Assembly (NCBI GenBank): GCA_007115705.1
Contig: QXEO01000382.1
Coordinates: forward strand, 7,717,318 to 7,781,317
Source: Dactylis glomerata
Taxonomy: Eukaryota > Streptophyta > Magnoliopsida > Poales > Poaceae
DNA: 64,000 nucleotides
Direction: 5' to 3'
The notes under the pieces were generated by a model. The model had not been told where the DNA came from. It saw nothing but the letters and a program-made list of their open reading frames with translations, and did no database searches. Below, piece after piece: positions 22,037 through 33,365 of the stretch. How positions within the stretch are numbered: the first letter of the stretch is position 1; every line of letters begins with the position of its first letter. The translations under genes and the position numbers were made by a program.

Positions 22037-22430
22037 CCGTGTCAGGATTTTCTTATTCGTTTCCATGTACACTGAACTCATGTCGTGCCCAACAACATTT
22101 CGTTCGTGTGTACCGATGACGTTTCGCCCTGTATTTCCTACGTATTGGTTTCTAGTTGTTTGTAAACCGGATTTGACCTGACCCCTTTTGGCTTTTTCCT
22201 TTATCTCCCCATCCTTCGGCCCTTCTACCCCCAGCCGGCAGCCTGGTGCCGGCTGGTCTCCCTTGGACCGACAGCCGAATGCCGGTCTAGGGTGGGAGCG
22301 TGCCGCGGGATGAGGAGTAGTACTTCGGCGCACGAGGGATCTGGCTTGGTCCAGTCCACCCACAACTATTAACCAATGCGCATGGTTTTTGGGTGAACGT
22401 TCGTTAACGACTTTGCGTTCTGTCCCCTCA

Positions 22431-22747
22431 GCGATTTTCCCGTGTGGGCGACCTGCCGGCTCCATCACCCTCGACCTGGGGTGGAGGGGGGACTCGGGGT
22501 CCGGTCCGCACACAGTACTCGTTCGTCTAACAAGGGGCTCGATTCGTCGGGTTGGGGCTGCCGGCTCCCGTTTGGAGCCGGTTTCCTCTCGGCGACTTTC
22601 GTAGGTGGGTGACCTGCCGGCTCCATCCCACATGGCGCAGGATGGGGGTTGGGCTCGAGGTCCGATCCGCACACAGTACTCGTTCGTCTGACAGGAGGAT
22701 CGATTCGTCGGGTTGGGGCTGCCGGCTCCCGTTTGGAGCCGGTTTCC
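22431..22747. repeat. Tandem duplication of about 165 bp inside the gypsy element
   Basis: Two units (about 22431-22590 and 22594-22747) share GACCTGCCGGCTCCATC, CGCACACAGTACTCGTTCG and TCGTCGGGTTGGGGCTGCC in order. It lies between the ends of the convergent gag-protease and antisense genes. Confidence 0.8.
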
Positions 22748-22937
22748 AGCCCCCGTGAATAACGCTTTAGAAAGGTAAAAGGCACTTTAGAGCACACTTT
22801 CCAGGGATCGGCCGTATGCCACCCAACTTCTTTTATTCAACGACACTTGTTCGGGATACAAGGTTTTTGCCTTGGCTTAGCCGAAGGTCTTAAGCGATCT
22901 TTGACTTGTCTCAGGCGAAGCTGGGACACGCTCCTCC

Positions 22938-25900
22938 CTACCTCGAGGAAGGGCTAGCCCCCGAGACAAGAGCTTCTGCCATCTTGTCCGCCTCGGGCGG
23001 GACTTCCTTGGGGTGGCTTGCCGGCTTGAGGAGTGGAGCCGGCAGTCCCGACACCAGGCGGTCTGGCTGAACTGCCGCCACCCTTTGCAGCAGTTGTCGT
23101 TTCTCTTCAGCGATGACCAAGGCCTCTGCCAGCTTAGAGCTGGCTCTCGCGCACTCTATTGACTTCTTGTAGCATCCAGTGATAGTAATCACCCCGCGAG
23201 GGCCTGGGAGCTTCATCTTTAAGTAGGCGTAGTGCGGGACTACCATGAACTTGGCCAAGGCTGGTCGTCCAAGTAGCGCGTCATAGGGGCTGTTGAGGTC
23301 TACCACGTCGAACCAGATCGGCTCGCGACGATGATTGTCCTTCTCGCCGAACAGCACCTCCAGCTCAATCCTTCCCATCGGCGTGCAGGAGTGCCCGGGT
23401 ACAATCCCATGGAAGGTGAGCTTGGACGGCTTCAGTTGGATCTCTGGGATCCCGAGCTTCTCCATTGAAGTGCGGTAGAGAAGGTTGATGCTACTGCCTC
23501 CATCAATTAGTACTCGTGAGAATCGGCATGTATGCGTCTCAGAGAACAGAATCGGGTTCAAGACCAGCGCGTAGCCCCCGGGCTTCGGCATGAGTGGCGG
23601 GTGATCTTCGCGCCCCCAGGTGATGGACGCATCAGACCAGTGCATGAACTGCGGTCCAACTTGTATGACAGCGTTCACCTCGACTCCAAACCACGGCTCA
23701 TCTTTTGGATCCTCCATCTGGGAAGTGAACACGTGGTATTGTTCCACATTGGTTTCCTCAGGGTAATCCCCCGCTGCCTTGGCCGGTTGTCGATTCTTGT
23801 TTCCCTGTGCTTCAACTGGCAGGCCTGGCGGGGGTTCGGGCAGTTGGTGGTTCCCTTGTTCCAGATCCCTGGTGAAACTGCATTGGCGTGTGGTATGCGC
23901 TGCCGGCTTGCCTGAAACGCTATGGAACTTGCAGGGTTGGTCCAGCATCACCTCAATGGTGTACTTGTCCTTGCTGAATTTGTCCCCTTTGCGTTTTTGG
24001 CTTCCACCCGCAGCCCCCGGGCTTCCTTGAACGGCAGCCACTTGCTGAGAGCCGTACTTGTTGTCACGGCGCTCATCTTTCCTCTTGCCGTGTTGATCAC
24101 GGTTGTGATGTCCTCCTTGGCCGGCTGCCGGCTGAGATTGGCCTCCGGCTGGCGCTGGCTCGACGCACTGCACCCTTGCCGCAGAGTCGGCAGAAGCGTA
24201 CTTGTCCGCTATCACCATGAAGTCCGCCATTGACTTCGGCTCGGCTCTGTGGAGCTTGTGCTTCAGCAGGGTTCCTTCTCTGCATCCATCCATGAAGTAG
24301 CCGATGGCTTGCTCCTCGCCCACTCCTTCGCATGAGTTGCGCAGCTCGGACCATCTCGTGAGGTAGTCACGATCTGGCTCATCGGGGCCTTGCTTACAGA
24401 GGGCCAGCTGTCGCGGGCGGGGCGGTCGCTTATAGGTTCCCGTGAAGTTCTTGATGAACGCCTCTTGGAAATCATGCCAGGAGTTGATCTGTAGAGCCGG
24501 CAGGCTGTTGAGCCACGTCCGAGCAGATCCTGTCAGCATGAGCGGCGCGTAGCGCACCGCTGTCCTCTTGTTGCTGCCCGCGATGTCGACGGCGGTGACG
24601 TAGTCCGACAGCCAGTCCTCCGGCTTCACCGCCCCGGTGTACTTGGGCATGTCGCGCGGGAGCGCAAACTTGGCCGGGAAGGGCTCGTTGCGGATGCGAG
24701 GGCCAAAACAGACTGGCCCCGCTGAGGACTCTTCCTCGTCGAACTTGGAGTCCGCCAGCAGGTTGAGCCGATGGCGTGCGTCATCCTTTGGCGGGTCGAC
24801 GCGTTCCCCGATCCTCAGGCTCACGTGTGAGCGAGCCGATTGATGACCTTGAGCGCCCTGGCCGGCTCCCCTAGCCGGCCGGTCCGGCGCCGCGGACTTG
24901 CCGCGTGCCGGCTCCGCTGCCTCTGCCCGAGGGGGATAGCGCGGCTTGCTGGTGACCGCGGCCGGATCCCGGGGCTGCCGGCTGTGATGACCAGAGTGCT
25001 GGGTGCGGTGGTTTCCACCGCCCTTGCCAGGAGCTCGGTTGCTCTGGCTGTGCTCCACCGGGCCATGGTTTGGCGATGAAGCTTCTCCATGCGACTTGTT
25101 CTGGCCGGCCACAACGATACGGTTCTCGCATCGTGTGCCGCTCGCCTCTCCGCGCGGCTCCATCGCCTGCTGCTGTAGATCGGCAGCGTTCAGGAGTTCT
25201 TGGATCCGAGCTTGCTTCTCCCGCAAGTCCTCGCCTTGCAGCCCATCCAGTTCAGAGGTGATGTAGCGCGCCGCACGGAGGTTCTTCGTGGGCGTGCTGT
25301 AGGTTGGTTTATTGATGATCGGAGGTAGCTTCGCCGAGGGTGCTGCCTGGTTCAGCTCCGCGCCTAGCTCGCGGCCTCGTTGACGAACTTGTCCCACCCG
25401 GCTTGGGCCATCTCCAGCCGGGGTGAAGCCGTGTGCGACGTTGTACTCGTTGATCGTGGAGAGGACGCGTCGACGTGTGTCATCGACGTCGACCGCTTCC
25501 TTGAGGAGGTTGAGGCGCGTCCGTTCCAGATCCTCGGAGACCTTGACCGGATCCGCGGAGATGTCGAGCGGAGCGCGCAGGTCCGTGATGGCTGCATCCA
25601 ACACGTCCCGCTCTGGAGGTGGAAGACCATGTTCCGGTGGAGGTGAGCGTTCGAGCGGTGGGCGCGCGGAGCGCGATGGGCTGCCGCCACCATCCTCCTC
25701 CAGGGCCAGCACTTCAACCATGCTGCAAAAGTCGCTGCTTTCACCGTCTTCGGAATCTGCGTCACAGAGAGGGTCAAGCACATCGGTTACCTCCTCCGGG
25801 AAAGGCTTGGCGATGTAGAAGCGGTGGCTGCCGACGTCGAGGAAGGAGCCGTCGTCGCCGAGGCCGTTCTTGAAGTAGGCCAAGTTGTCGTCGATGCAGT

Positions 25901-25985
25901 CGAAGGTGCCGAACCTCCAGACGAGGCCGGAGGCGACCTTCTCGCCGGAAGGTCCCGGCCGGAACTTGACTCCGCTCGCCGCCAC
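22938..25985 (-). CDS. Gag plus aspartic protease polyprotein of the nested gypsy element
   Basis: An uninterrupted frame of 1,015 codons. The most upstream codon used here (25985) is GTG, and the first ATG lies about 88 codons in (residue M of FCSMVEVLAL), so the true start is uncertain. Residues about 455-600 match the retrotransposon gag domain (YAPLMLTGSARTWLNSL, then EAFIKNFTGTYKRP). Around residue 685 is a zinc-type pattern C-x2-H-x8-H-x4-C in place of a classical CCHC knuckle. Residues about 815-910 form a retropepsin-like domain with LIDGGSSINLLY and ALLGRPAL. Gag would form the particle and the protease would process it. The ORF ends without any polymerase, so the element must borrow one. 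It is intact, which suggests recent activity. Confidence 0.85.
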   Translation of the reverse strand: MAASGVKFRPGPSGEKVASGLVWRFGTFDCIDDNLAYFKNGLGDDGSFLDVGSHRFYIAKPFPEEVTDVLDPLCDADSEDGESSDFCSMVEVLALEEDGGGSPSRSARPPLERSPPPEHGLPPPERDVLDAAITDLRAPLDISADPVKVSEDLERTRLNLLKEAVDVDDTRRRVLSTINEYNVAHGFTPAGDGPSRVGQVRQRGRELGAELNQAAPSAKLPPIINKPTYSTPTKNLRAARYITSELDGLQGEDLREKQARIQELLNAADLQQQAMEPRGEASGTRCENRIVVAGQNKSHGEASSPNHGPVEHSQSNRAPGKGGGNHRTQHSGHHSRQPRDPAAVTSKPRYPPRAEAAEPARGKSAAPDRPARGAGQGAQGHQSARSHVSLRIGERVDPPKDDARHRLNLLADSKFDEEESSAGPVCFGPRIRNEPFPAKFALPRDMPKYTGAVKPEDWLSDYVTAVDIAGSNKRTAVRYAPLMLTGSARTWLNSLPALQINSWHDFQEAFIKNFTGTYKRPPRPRQLALCKQGPDEPDRDYLTRWSELRNSCEGVGEEQAIGYFMDGCREGTLLKHKLHRAEPKSMADFMVIADKYASADSAARVQCVEPAPAGGQSQPAAGQGGHHNRDQHGKRKDERRDNKYGSQQVAAVQGSPGAAGGSQKRKGDKFSKDKYTIEVMLDQPCKFHSVSGKPAAHTTRQCSFTRDLEQGNHQLPEPPPGLPVEAQGNKNRQPAKAAGDYPEETNVEQYHVFTSQMEDPKDEPWFGVEVNAVIQVGPQFMHWSDASITWGREDHPPLMPKPGGYALVLNPILFSETHTCRFSRVLIDGGSSINLLYRTSMEKLGIPEIQLKPSKLTFHGIVPGHSCTPMGRIELEVLFGEKDNHRREPIWFDVVDLNSPYDALLGRPALAKFMVVPHYAYLKMKLPGPRGVITITGCYKKSIECARASSKLAEALVIAEEKRQLLQRVAAVQPDRLVSGLPAPLLKPASHPKEVPPEADKMAEALVSGASPSSR

Positions 25986-25990
25986 GCTTT

Positions 25991-26010
25991 ACCCCACGGT
26001 GGGCGCCAAC
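25991..26010 (-). promoter_or_regulatory. Primer binding site of the nested gypsy element
   Basis: Directly next to the 5' LTR the minus strand reads TTGGCGCCCACCGTGGGG, a tRNA-3'-end complement of the TGGCGCC type. Which tRNA primes is not assigned. Confidence 0.7.
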
Positions 26011-26749
26011 TGCGTGGGAATTTAGAGACAGTAGCCATGGGTAGGCTTATCGGAGGGGCTCGACGGTGACGACGAGGGGCCCGGCTCGGGATTATGCCTA
26101 CTGTGACACCACGGTTTACCCAGGTTCAGGGCCCTCCCGGGTGGAGGTAAACCCCTACTTCCTGCCTGCTTCGTATTGATTGGAGAGTATCGGTTACAAT
26201 GCTCCTCGAGCTGTTCGGGCTAGAGGAGGAAGAAGAAGATCGGATCCCCCCTGCTAAGGGTCCAGGCCCCCTTATATAGACGGGGGCCTGGTTACAGGTT
26301 TAGGTAGCGATTCGGCCGGCTGCCGGCTCCTCGGCGGCGGCGCTCCTGGCATGATTCTCTGGCCCTGCTCTGACAAAGGCTCTTTATAAAGTGCCTTTCC
26401 CCTCGGCCGGCATCCAGAGGGCATATCCCTTCTCTTTTGCCTCGGATCCCATCGTGGGGAAGGGTCTTCGATCTCTCATTGGCTGAGGCCAGTCGTGGCG
26501 GGCGTCATTCCGTCCTTGGCCTCTGTCGCTCCTGTCGGGGCCGTCCTACTTTCGGCCAGACGACCGTTGGGAGGCTTTGTCTTCATCGCCCGGCTCCGGT
26601 CTTCCACAGTGGAGTCGCCAGCCGGCTGCTGGCGCAGCCGGCCCTTCGGGCGGAGCCGGTCTTCTTGTGTTGAAGCCGTGGGGGCTCCTGGGACGCCGGC
26701 CGGCATATTGCCCGGCCCGTGGTGCGCCCCCTAAGTCATCCCCACGACA
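26011..26749 (-). repeat. 5' LTR of the nested gypsy element
   Basis: 739 bp, about 98% like the 3' LTR. A TATA-like TATATAAG reads on the minus strand at 26272-26279. It ends CCCCACGACA, followed by the target duplication ATACT. Confidence 0.9.
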
Positions 26750-27126
26750 ATACTACTATTGTTTTCCACTCGATATGCTCAATCCTTTGTTTACAGCAAA
26801 CCGGTGAGATTAACAACCTCATCGTAAGTTCCACGTTGCTGCTGGTGCAAAGCAAAGCCCTGGACGAGGCGCCTTATAAATTGTCCGGAGCTGTCGTGAA
26901 GCTAGCAGGCATCACCTTCTGAAGTTTGGCTTTTTCCTACTGGTTCGATAAACCTCGGTTTCTTACTGAGGGAAAACTTGATGCTGTGCTCATCACACCT
27001 TCTCTTGGGGTTCCCAACTGGTCGGTCATCTACATCAACACCGCACTGCAATCAAGCTTTTTCTGGCGCCGTTGCCGGGGACCAAAGAAGAATAATCTCC
27101 CTCGTCAACTAGGCACCGTCACATCT

Positions 27127-27297
27127 CTCTGTTGTTGATAGGATGAGAGTAGTATGATAAAATTTGTAGCTTGGATATGAGATATAGCATCCAATTCAAT
27201 AAAGGGAAAGTTATAGGAATAATAATCTCATTGCCAAGAATCTTAGATAATATAATGTACAACCACCACATACTAATATACAATGCACTTATGTTGT
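27127..27297 (+). repeat. Copy A of the tandem duplication (downstream part)
   Basis: Continues from 15385 across the solo LTR and matches 35903-36185, apart from a Stowaway MITE and a 15-bp indel present only in copy B. Shared blocks include GATAGGATGAGAGTAGTATG and ATGTACAACCACCACATAC. Intron-like and non-coding. Confidence 0.8.
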
Positions 27298-28179
27298 AAC
27301 CCGGATTTTGTCCGGACCTTATGGCGCCCGGACCTTATCAGGCGCCGTACATGTTGTTCCTTGCATCAAGATTGGTGAAAATATTTTTACAAAAAAGACC
27401 TCAAATGTTTTGAGATTATTTTGAGGTGGTCCTTCTAGGGTTCCTGTCAACACCTGGCATTATAAAGTTCTTAGCAATTTCTTATGTGGATCCACTGCTG
27501 AAAACATCAAGTTCTAGACATCTGGATCTAGTTCCTGTCACATAGATCGCGTTTTCGTGATTTTTTAGGTTGAAACCATAAAGTTCTGAATAGTTTCTCA
27601 TAAGTAACAGCGAACAGAAACAAAGAGAACCAGATCCATAGACACATCTGACAAAGTTCTTCGGATTCATTCATAGGAAACCAAAGATACAACTGAAGAG
27701 ATCCAAGATTCACACACACACAACACAAAAACAGAACAAAGGAAAAAACCACAACTCTAGCAGATCTGGCCCAGATCCGGTGGCCGGAGGTGATGGAGCT
27801 CGAGGCCAGATGCCGACGGTGGAGCTCGTCGACGCCACCGGGCGGAGCTGGAAGCCGGATGCAGACGGTGGAGGGCGAGGCGGCGCCGTCCTGTTGGAGG
27901 GCAAGGTGTCGGCATCACGGTGGAGGGCAAGGTGGTGGCGTCGGGGTGGCTGTCAAGGAGGCGGCGGCGCTGGTACTGTCGGGGGCAGGGGGAGGAATGA
28001 AATAGGGTTAGGGTTTCAGTGTGGATTCCTTTATATAGCATTCTCTGCCAGGACTACGGGTTGAATATAGAAAAGCGGAGGTCCTTTTCTGCAAAACCGT
28101 CAAGTACGAATCTCCAACAGCTGTGGTTGGTGGCAGATAAGGTCCGGGCGCCCTATGGTCCAGTAATCCGTGTTTTCGC
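27298..28179. mobile_element. Small MULE, 882 bp, 9-bp target duplication
   Basis: Flanked by TTATGTTGT at 27289-27297 and 28180-28188. The inverted ends share CGGATT, TGGACC/CCGGACC and GGCGCCCGGACCTTATC over about 45 bp. Copy B of the host duplication shows the unoccupied site (one TTATGTTGT at about 36199-36207), proving the insertion limits. The interior (27780-28010) has a GC-rich ORF that may be a captured gene fragment; its family is not recognised. Confidence 0.85.
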
Positions 28180-28188
28180 TTATGTTGT

Positions 28189-28742
28189 CTGACTATACCT
28201 GGAGATGCATTAGTGGTGCAGTTTGATGCTCCAATGCTTCCCATCCTTACATTGTATGGACTTTCTTAAAAAAAAGAGCTTATGTTTGAGCCCGGGCCTA
28301 AACATTGCTAATTACTCGCTCTAGGTCAAGGCTTGAACTTCAGCCTGAAGATGACCAATTACTCGCTCCAGGTTGTCTGTTCCTTTACACAGTTCTACAT
28401 ACGATAGTTAATTGGGAAACATGTAAGTCAATATGGAGTTTCTAAATGAAATGTGTTCCTCCTAAGCAATGAACTTTCCCAATCTTCTTCTTAATTAATA
28501 GATTAGGGCAAAGCTTTTGCCCCCATTTAAAAAAAATCCCAATCTTTTGATTTGCAAGTACCTTTATTGGGAAGTTCTAATTAGGTACATTAACTCCATG
28601 ATCTATGATTGATGACTTTATGAGTGGGCTATATTTTAGTACCGTTTCTTTTCTTCTGGAGTAGTTTTTTGATAAGCAAATGATTTAAGGGAAGTGGACA
28701 TTGAACATTTCAGATGATGATTGGGAATACAGGACGCTCCGT
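28189..28742. other. Spacer between duplicate copies
   Basis: The first 20 bases finish copy A. The rest is AT-rich with no gene seen. From about 28722 (GGGAATACAGGACGCTCCG) copy B of the duplicated host segment begins, preceded by a TTTCAG that could be an intron acceptor. Confidence 0.5.
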
Positions 28743-30430
28743 TGATGGGGCCAAGTCGATGGTGTATGAAATTAAATGACCGGCCAGTTGGAAAATCGCA
28801 AGAGAAGGTTTTGATGAATATAGCAGCAAGTTTTCCCTCAGTTAAGAAACTAAGGTATGTCGATCAGGAGAAGAGCAGACAATACGACTGAAGGTGATGC
28901 GGACTGGCTTAGCGACAGCTTCGGACAATTTATATGTGGCACCTCGTCCAAGCTTTGCTTTGCGAGCAGCAATGTGGAACCTGCACACAACACAACCAAA
29001 TACTTTGTTCCCAAATCTAAAAAAAAAAATACTTTGTTCCCAACTTGCGATGAGGTTGTCAATCTCACCGGTTTGCTTGAAACAAAGGGTATGAGCGTAT
29101 CGAGTGGAAAGTGATAGTAGTATGCGAGTAAAGTAAACAGTACGAGTAAAGTAAACAGGTGATAGCAATATGATGGAAATAGGACTGGGGTCCACAGTTC
29201 ACTAGTGGTGTCTCTCCATAAGATAAATAACACATGCTGGGTAAACAAATTACAGTTGCGAAATTGATAGAATAAAGAAAAACGTGATATGTCAAGAAGA
29301 TCACTATGCGATTTACTCTGGGCATTACAACAAAATACATAGACCGCCATCCAACTGTATCTATGACTAATAATCCACTCCCGGGGATATCATCCGAACA
29401 CCCCATGAGTATTAAGTTGCGAACAACAGATAATTGCATTAAGCAAAGTGTGTAATGTAAACAAAGCATATGCCCTCGAGCATATGAATGTTGTTTTCTC
29501 CCTAGTAGCAACAGCACATCTACAACCTTAGAGGTTTCTGTCACTCGCTCAGATTAAATGGAGGCATGAACCCACTATCGAGCATAAATACCCCCTCTTG
29601 GAGTCACTAGCAACTACTCGGCCAAGATAGCTACTAACAACGGAGAGCATGCAAGATCATAAACAACATAGAGATAACATAAGATATATTTCAGTATAGC
29701 AACTCAATCATAACACCAATATTCATCGGATCCCAACAAACCAAACATGTAGAATTACATAACGGTGATCTCAATCATGTAGGGCAGCTCATGAGATCTA
29801 AACATGAAGCACATGGTGGAGAGGACAACCATCTAGCTACTGCTATGGACCCATAGTCCAAGGTAGACTACTCACTCATCGCTCCGGAGGCAAGCATGGC
29901 AATGAAGAAGACCTCCGGTGGCGATTCCCCTCTCCGGCAGGGTGCCGGGAAGAGCTTCTGGACCCTCCCGATCTTCGGGTCGACGGCGGCAGCGGATCGC
30001 GATGTGTTCTAGAAAAGTGATCGGGGTCCTTAGGTTTTTTCCGTCGGGGGGTCTTTATAGGCGAAGGGGCATCGTCAGAGGTGGCCCGAGGCACCCTCAC
30101 ACATAGGGGGCGCGGCCAGGGCCTGGGCCACGCCGCCCTGGTGTGTGGGGCCCTTGTGGCCCCCCTCCGACTCCTCTTCAGATCTCTGGAAGCTTCCGGG
30201 AAAAATAAGACTTCAGGAACTTGTTTCGTCCAATTCCGAGAATATTTTCTGTGTAGCTTTTCTGAAACACAAAAACAGCAGAAAACAGGGAACTAGCACT
30301 GTGGCGACTTGTTAGTAGGTTAGTTCCGGAAAATGCATAAAAGTGCCACGAAGTGTAACGAAATAGTAGGCAAATGGTGTAAAAACAAGCATGGAGCATC
30401 AAAAATTATAGATACGTTGGAGACGTATCA
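28743..30430 (-). repeat. 3' LTR of the 197-aa-ORF element
   Basis: 1,688 bp. TATAAA (minus) at 30054-30059. Differs from its partner mainly by a 29-bp insertion near 29008-29036, a duplication of AATACTTTGTTCCCA around an A-rich run. Confidence 0.9.
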
Positions 30431-33365
30431 AGCATCCCCAAGCTTAACTCCTGCTCGTCCTCGAGTAGGTAAGTGATAACAAAAGAATAATTTTTGAGGT
30501 GACATGCACCTACACAATCTTGATCATATATGTAAGCATTTGTGTGCTGGGATCATAAGAACTTAAAACATGGGCATGAAAGATATAATCTTGACAATAA
30601 GAACTTAGCAACCATGTTATAACATGCAAATGAACACAAACAAAAGATCATGAAAATAAAACAATGAAAGTCAAACGTGTGTTCAAATCATAAGGAAAAA
30701 CATACAAATGGTTTTCAGCTTGTTCTTCATGGATAGCAAAACATAAATGCATAGGACACCTTCAAGTTTAAGAGGGCGACTAGATACAAATAATTTAAGA
30801 ACAAGTGAAACCAACAATATGAATCAATCAATGAAAACTTTGGGACAATGCACATTATACTAAGAATGACAACTTTGCTCTCTTAATGGTGCATAAAGAT
30901 AGAAGGTGGTGACTCAACATAAAAGTAAAAGAAAGGCCCTTTGCGGAGGGAAGCAGTGATTGCAAGTTTTATAACCTTCAAAAATTATGGTACTTACCGG
31001 CTTTGAGCTCTCATTGCCCCCATCATAAGCATCTTGAATGGTTAAAGTTAATGCGAGAACAATTATGATGCATATGCTTGACAAATCATAAGTCGAAAAC
31101 CTCGTGCCCCGTGAATACGAGTACCCAAACCTCATGCTACTCCACTTAGAGTCCCAAGCAAGGCTCTTGTCATTATAAGTATATATGTATCATCGAGAAC
31201 TGCCAACGGGGTACCTCCGTGCCCGATGACATGGAACAAGCCCACATCAAAATGACAGGACAAGCAGACAATGAACACCTCGACATCTATTTTATTTGCC
31301 ATTTGTTTAGCTTTTTATTTTGAGATGCGTCGTCGAATGCCCACTATGGGTATGCTGCAAATTTCCACCATGAATTATGCATGGCTTAGATTGGCGGCCC
31401 AGGCGTTTCCCTAACACATATACAAACTCCGTGATCCCCGCAAGATTCCCAATTCATTTCACACCGCGGGCATCCATAAACAAAAGATCACGATATCAAC
31501 TCAAATAAGAAGTGCAATGTTGAAAGCTTGCCCCATGACAGCATGGTTGGGCTAGTATCCAACTTACAACTTGCAAGCATAACAACTCAACATAAGAGAC
31601 CACAATGTCAAATTTTTAAGAACAAGAAAAAGTAAAGTGTGCCTTCCGGTTCGTGAGAGCTTTACTAACCAATTTTCGCATAACACTAGTAAGAGTTTAA
31701 TTTGAAGAGAAAATAAAAGCAAGTCAAATTTACTTGGAATAGCAAATTGCTAATAGATATGTATGGTGGACACTTTGGCAAAACTTGGTTTTTAGGAGTT
31801 GGATGCACGAGTAGAGCTCATACTCAGTACAAGGCGAGGGCTAGCAAAAGACTGGGAGCGACCAACTAAGAGAGCAATAATGGCCATAATCATGCAAAGC
31901 GACAAAGCGACATTAAAAGAAGCATAAGATGGCATCAAAAGTCAAAAACTAAATGATCATAGAGGCTATTGGTGACTTTGTATGAGTCTAACATGTGTGA
32001 GCATGCGCCAAGTCAACCCAAATAAAGTATCAAGGAGAAAACCAAAATAATGCTTCCAAACAATAAAAACAACGCATGATTTTTTCAAAGGCTCATTAAG
32101 CAATCTCAGTTATTTGAGACAAGCCATGCTACAACAAAATCACTAAGCATACTATCAAAAAGACATCAAGCATGACATGAAAAAGCCTAAGCCGCAGTCT
32201 ACACAAGCTCCTTCTTGTATCACTTTTTTGCATAAAGCTTTTTCTCTTTTCCAACACCATTTGAAATTTTTTAAGACACCTCTTTTGATAAAAACCAATA
32301 AATATCAGAGGAAAAAATACACCTTGATGAAAAGATATAAGAAGATCTGAACGCAAATCAAGGCAAAAACGAAAACTAAAAGCAGTAGCAGAAAAAGAAG
32401 AACACTCGGTTTTTGATAAGAATGAAAACTAGAGCGTTCTTAGCAAATGAAAAGCAAGGCAACTTCTCCAAAGGAAATTTGTTGGGGTCCAACCATTTAT
32501 TGCAGCAAACAAAACTAAACTAACTAAGAAAACTAAAACAACTGACGCTCCAAGAAAAACGCATAATGCATGAAGCAATAAAAATATAGTGTTTTGAAAG
32601 GTGACCTGATTTTTGCCGATGAAGAAGGGGTGCCTCGGGGGCATCCCCAAGCTTTGACGCTTGTACTTCTTGGATATTTCTTTGGGTGATGCATGGGCAT
32701 CCCCAAGCTTGAGCTTTTGTTCATTCTTCAACTCATCTCATCATTCTCCAATCCCTACACTTGAAAACTTCCTTCATACAAAACTAAACACAAATCTATT
32801 AGCAACATTAGTGTAAGCATATCATATAATTAACCTCTTTTTGCTTCAGGTTTCAACCCAAAACCACCAAATATTAAGTATATACTACTGTAGCAACTTT
32901 TCCAAAAGTTCCGTGATCAAAAGAACTCAAAAGAAAGCGATAAAGCGGCAAAAATGAATAGTGGCAGAAATCTGTCAAAACAGAACAACTGACAAAGGTC
33001 AAATTTTTAAGGGGTTTTCTGTTGCTCAAATCAAAAAGTGTTCAACTAACGAAAGTTTGGATATAACCTGGGGCATATGCACAAGAAATCGCAGGTCCAA
33101 AAGATATACAAAGAATTTTCACGAATTTTTACGGTGCAGCACCGAAAACAGTTTCAGGACAGCAACATCCCCAAATCTTTACCTCACTCGAATTAGAGGC
33201 TTCTCTTGGCACAACAACAAAATAAAAAGGATAAGGAGAGGTCATTACAGTATTAATGACTTCCAAGACTCAAATAAAAGAAAAAGTACTGAAAATAAAA
33301 CATTGGGTTATCTCCCAAGAGTGCTTTTCTTTAACGCCTTTGAGCTAGGCGCAGAAAATTGTGAA
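30431..33365 (-). other. Conserved non-coding 3' region of the family-1 element
   Basis: About 2.9 kb homologous throughout to 54157-57088, and for its first 1.35 kb to 60028-61381. It contains the polypurine-like AAGCTTGGGGATGC beside the LTR and two more internal copies (near 32640 and 32697). Short ORFs shared between copies have no domain and lack a common ATG, so I treat the region as untranslated. Confidence 0.65.

Larger units (their letters stand above)
16696..26749 (-). mobile_element. Nested gypsy-type LTR retrotransposon, 10.05 kb, gag-protease plus antisense gene
   Basis: Two LTRs (16696-17435 and 26011-26749), TG...CA ends and the target duplication ATACT (16691-16695 and 26750-26754) define a complete element read on the minus strand. 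It encodes gag and aspartic protease (22938-25985) but no reverse transcriptase or integrase, so it is non-autonomous. A multi-exon gene with a PF04195-like domain runs on the opposite strand (17965-22036). This arrangement resembles Tat-lineage gypsy elements that carry extra antisense ORFs. About a dozen differences separate the LTRs (about 1.6%), so insertion was recent. Confidence 0.88.
15386..27121 (+). mobile_element. Solo LTR (gypsy family 1), split by a nested element
   Basis: Starts TGATACGTCTC at 15386 and ends GTCA at 27121, flanked by CATCT (15381-15385 and 27122-27126). Removing the nested element (16696-26754) leaves about 1,677 bp, one LTR length, with no internal region. This is the product of LTR-LTR recombination. 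A primer-binding-site sequence (27064-27081) lies inside its 3' end. The paralogous site at about 35890 has the same flanks without the LTR. Confidence 0.88.

Noticed and set aside
27780..28064. 94-codon ORF in the small MULE
   Set aside because: No recognised domain and the opposite strand is equally open. It may be captured exon sequence but cannot be supported as a gene.
29065..29544. A 159-codon ORF that recurs nearly identically at 34436-34915 and in part at 58821-59141
   Set aside because: It lies in LTR sequence. Its conservation follows from the LTR copies being alike; frames differ or break in other LTRs and there is no domain.
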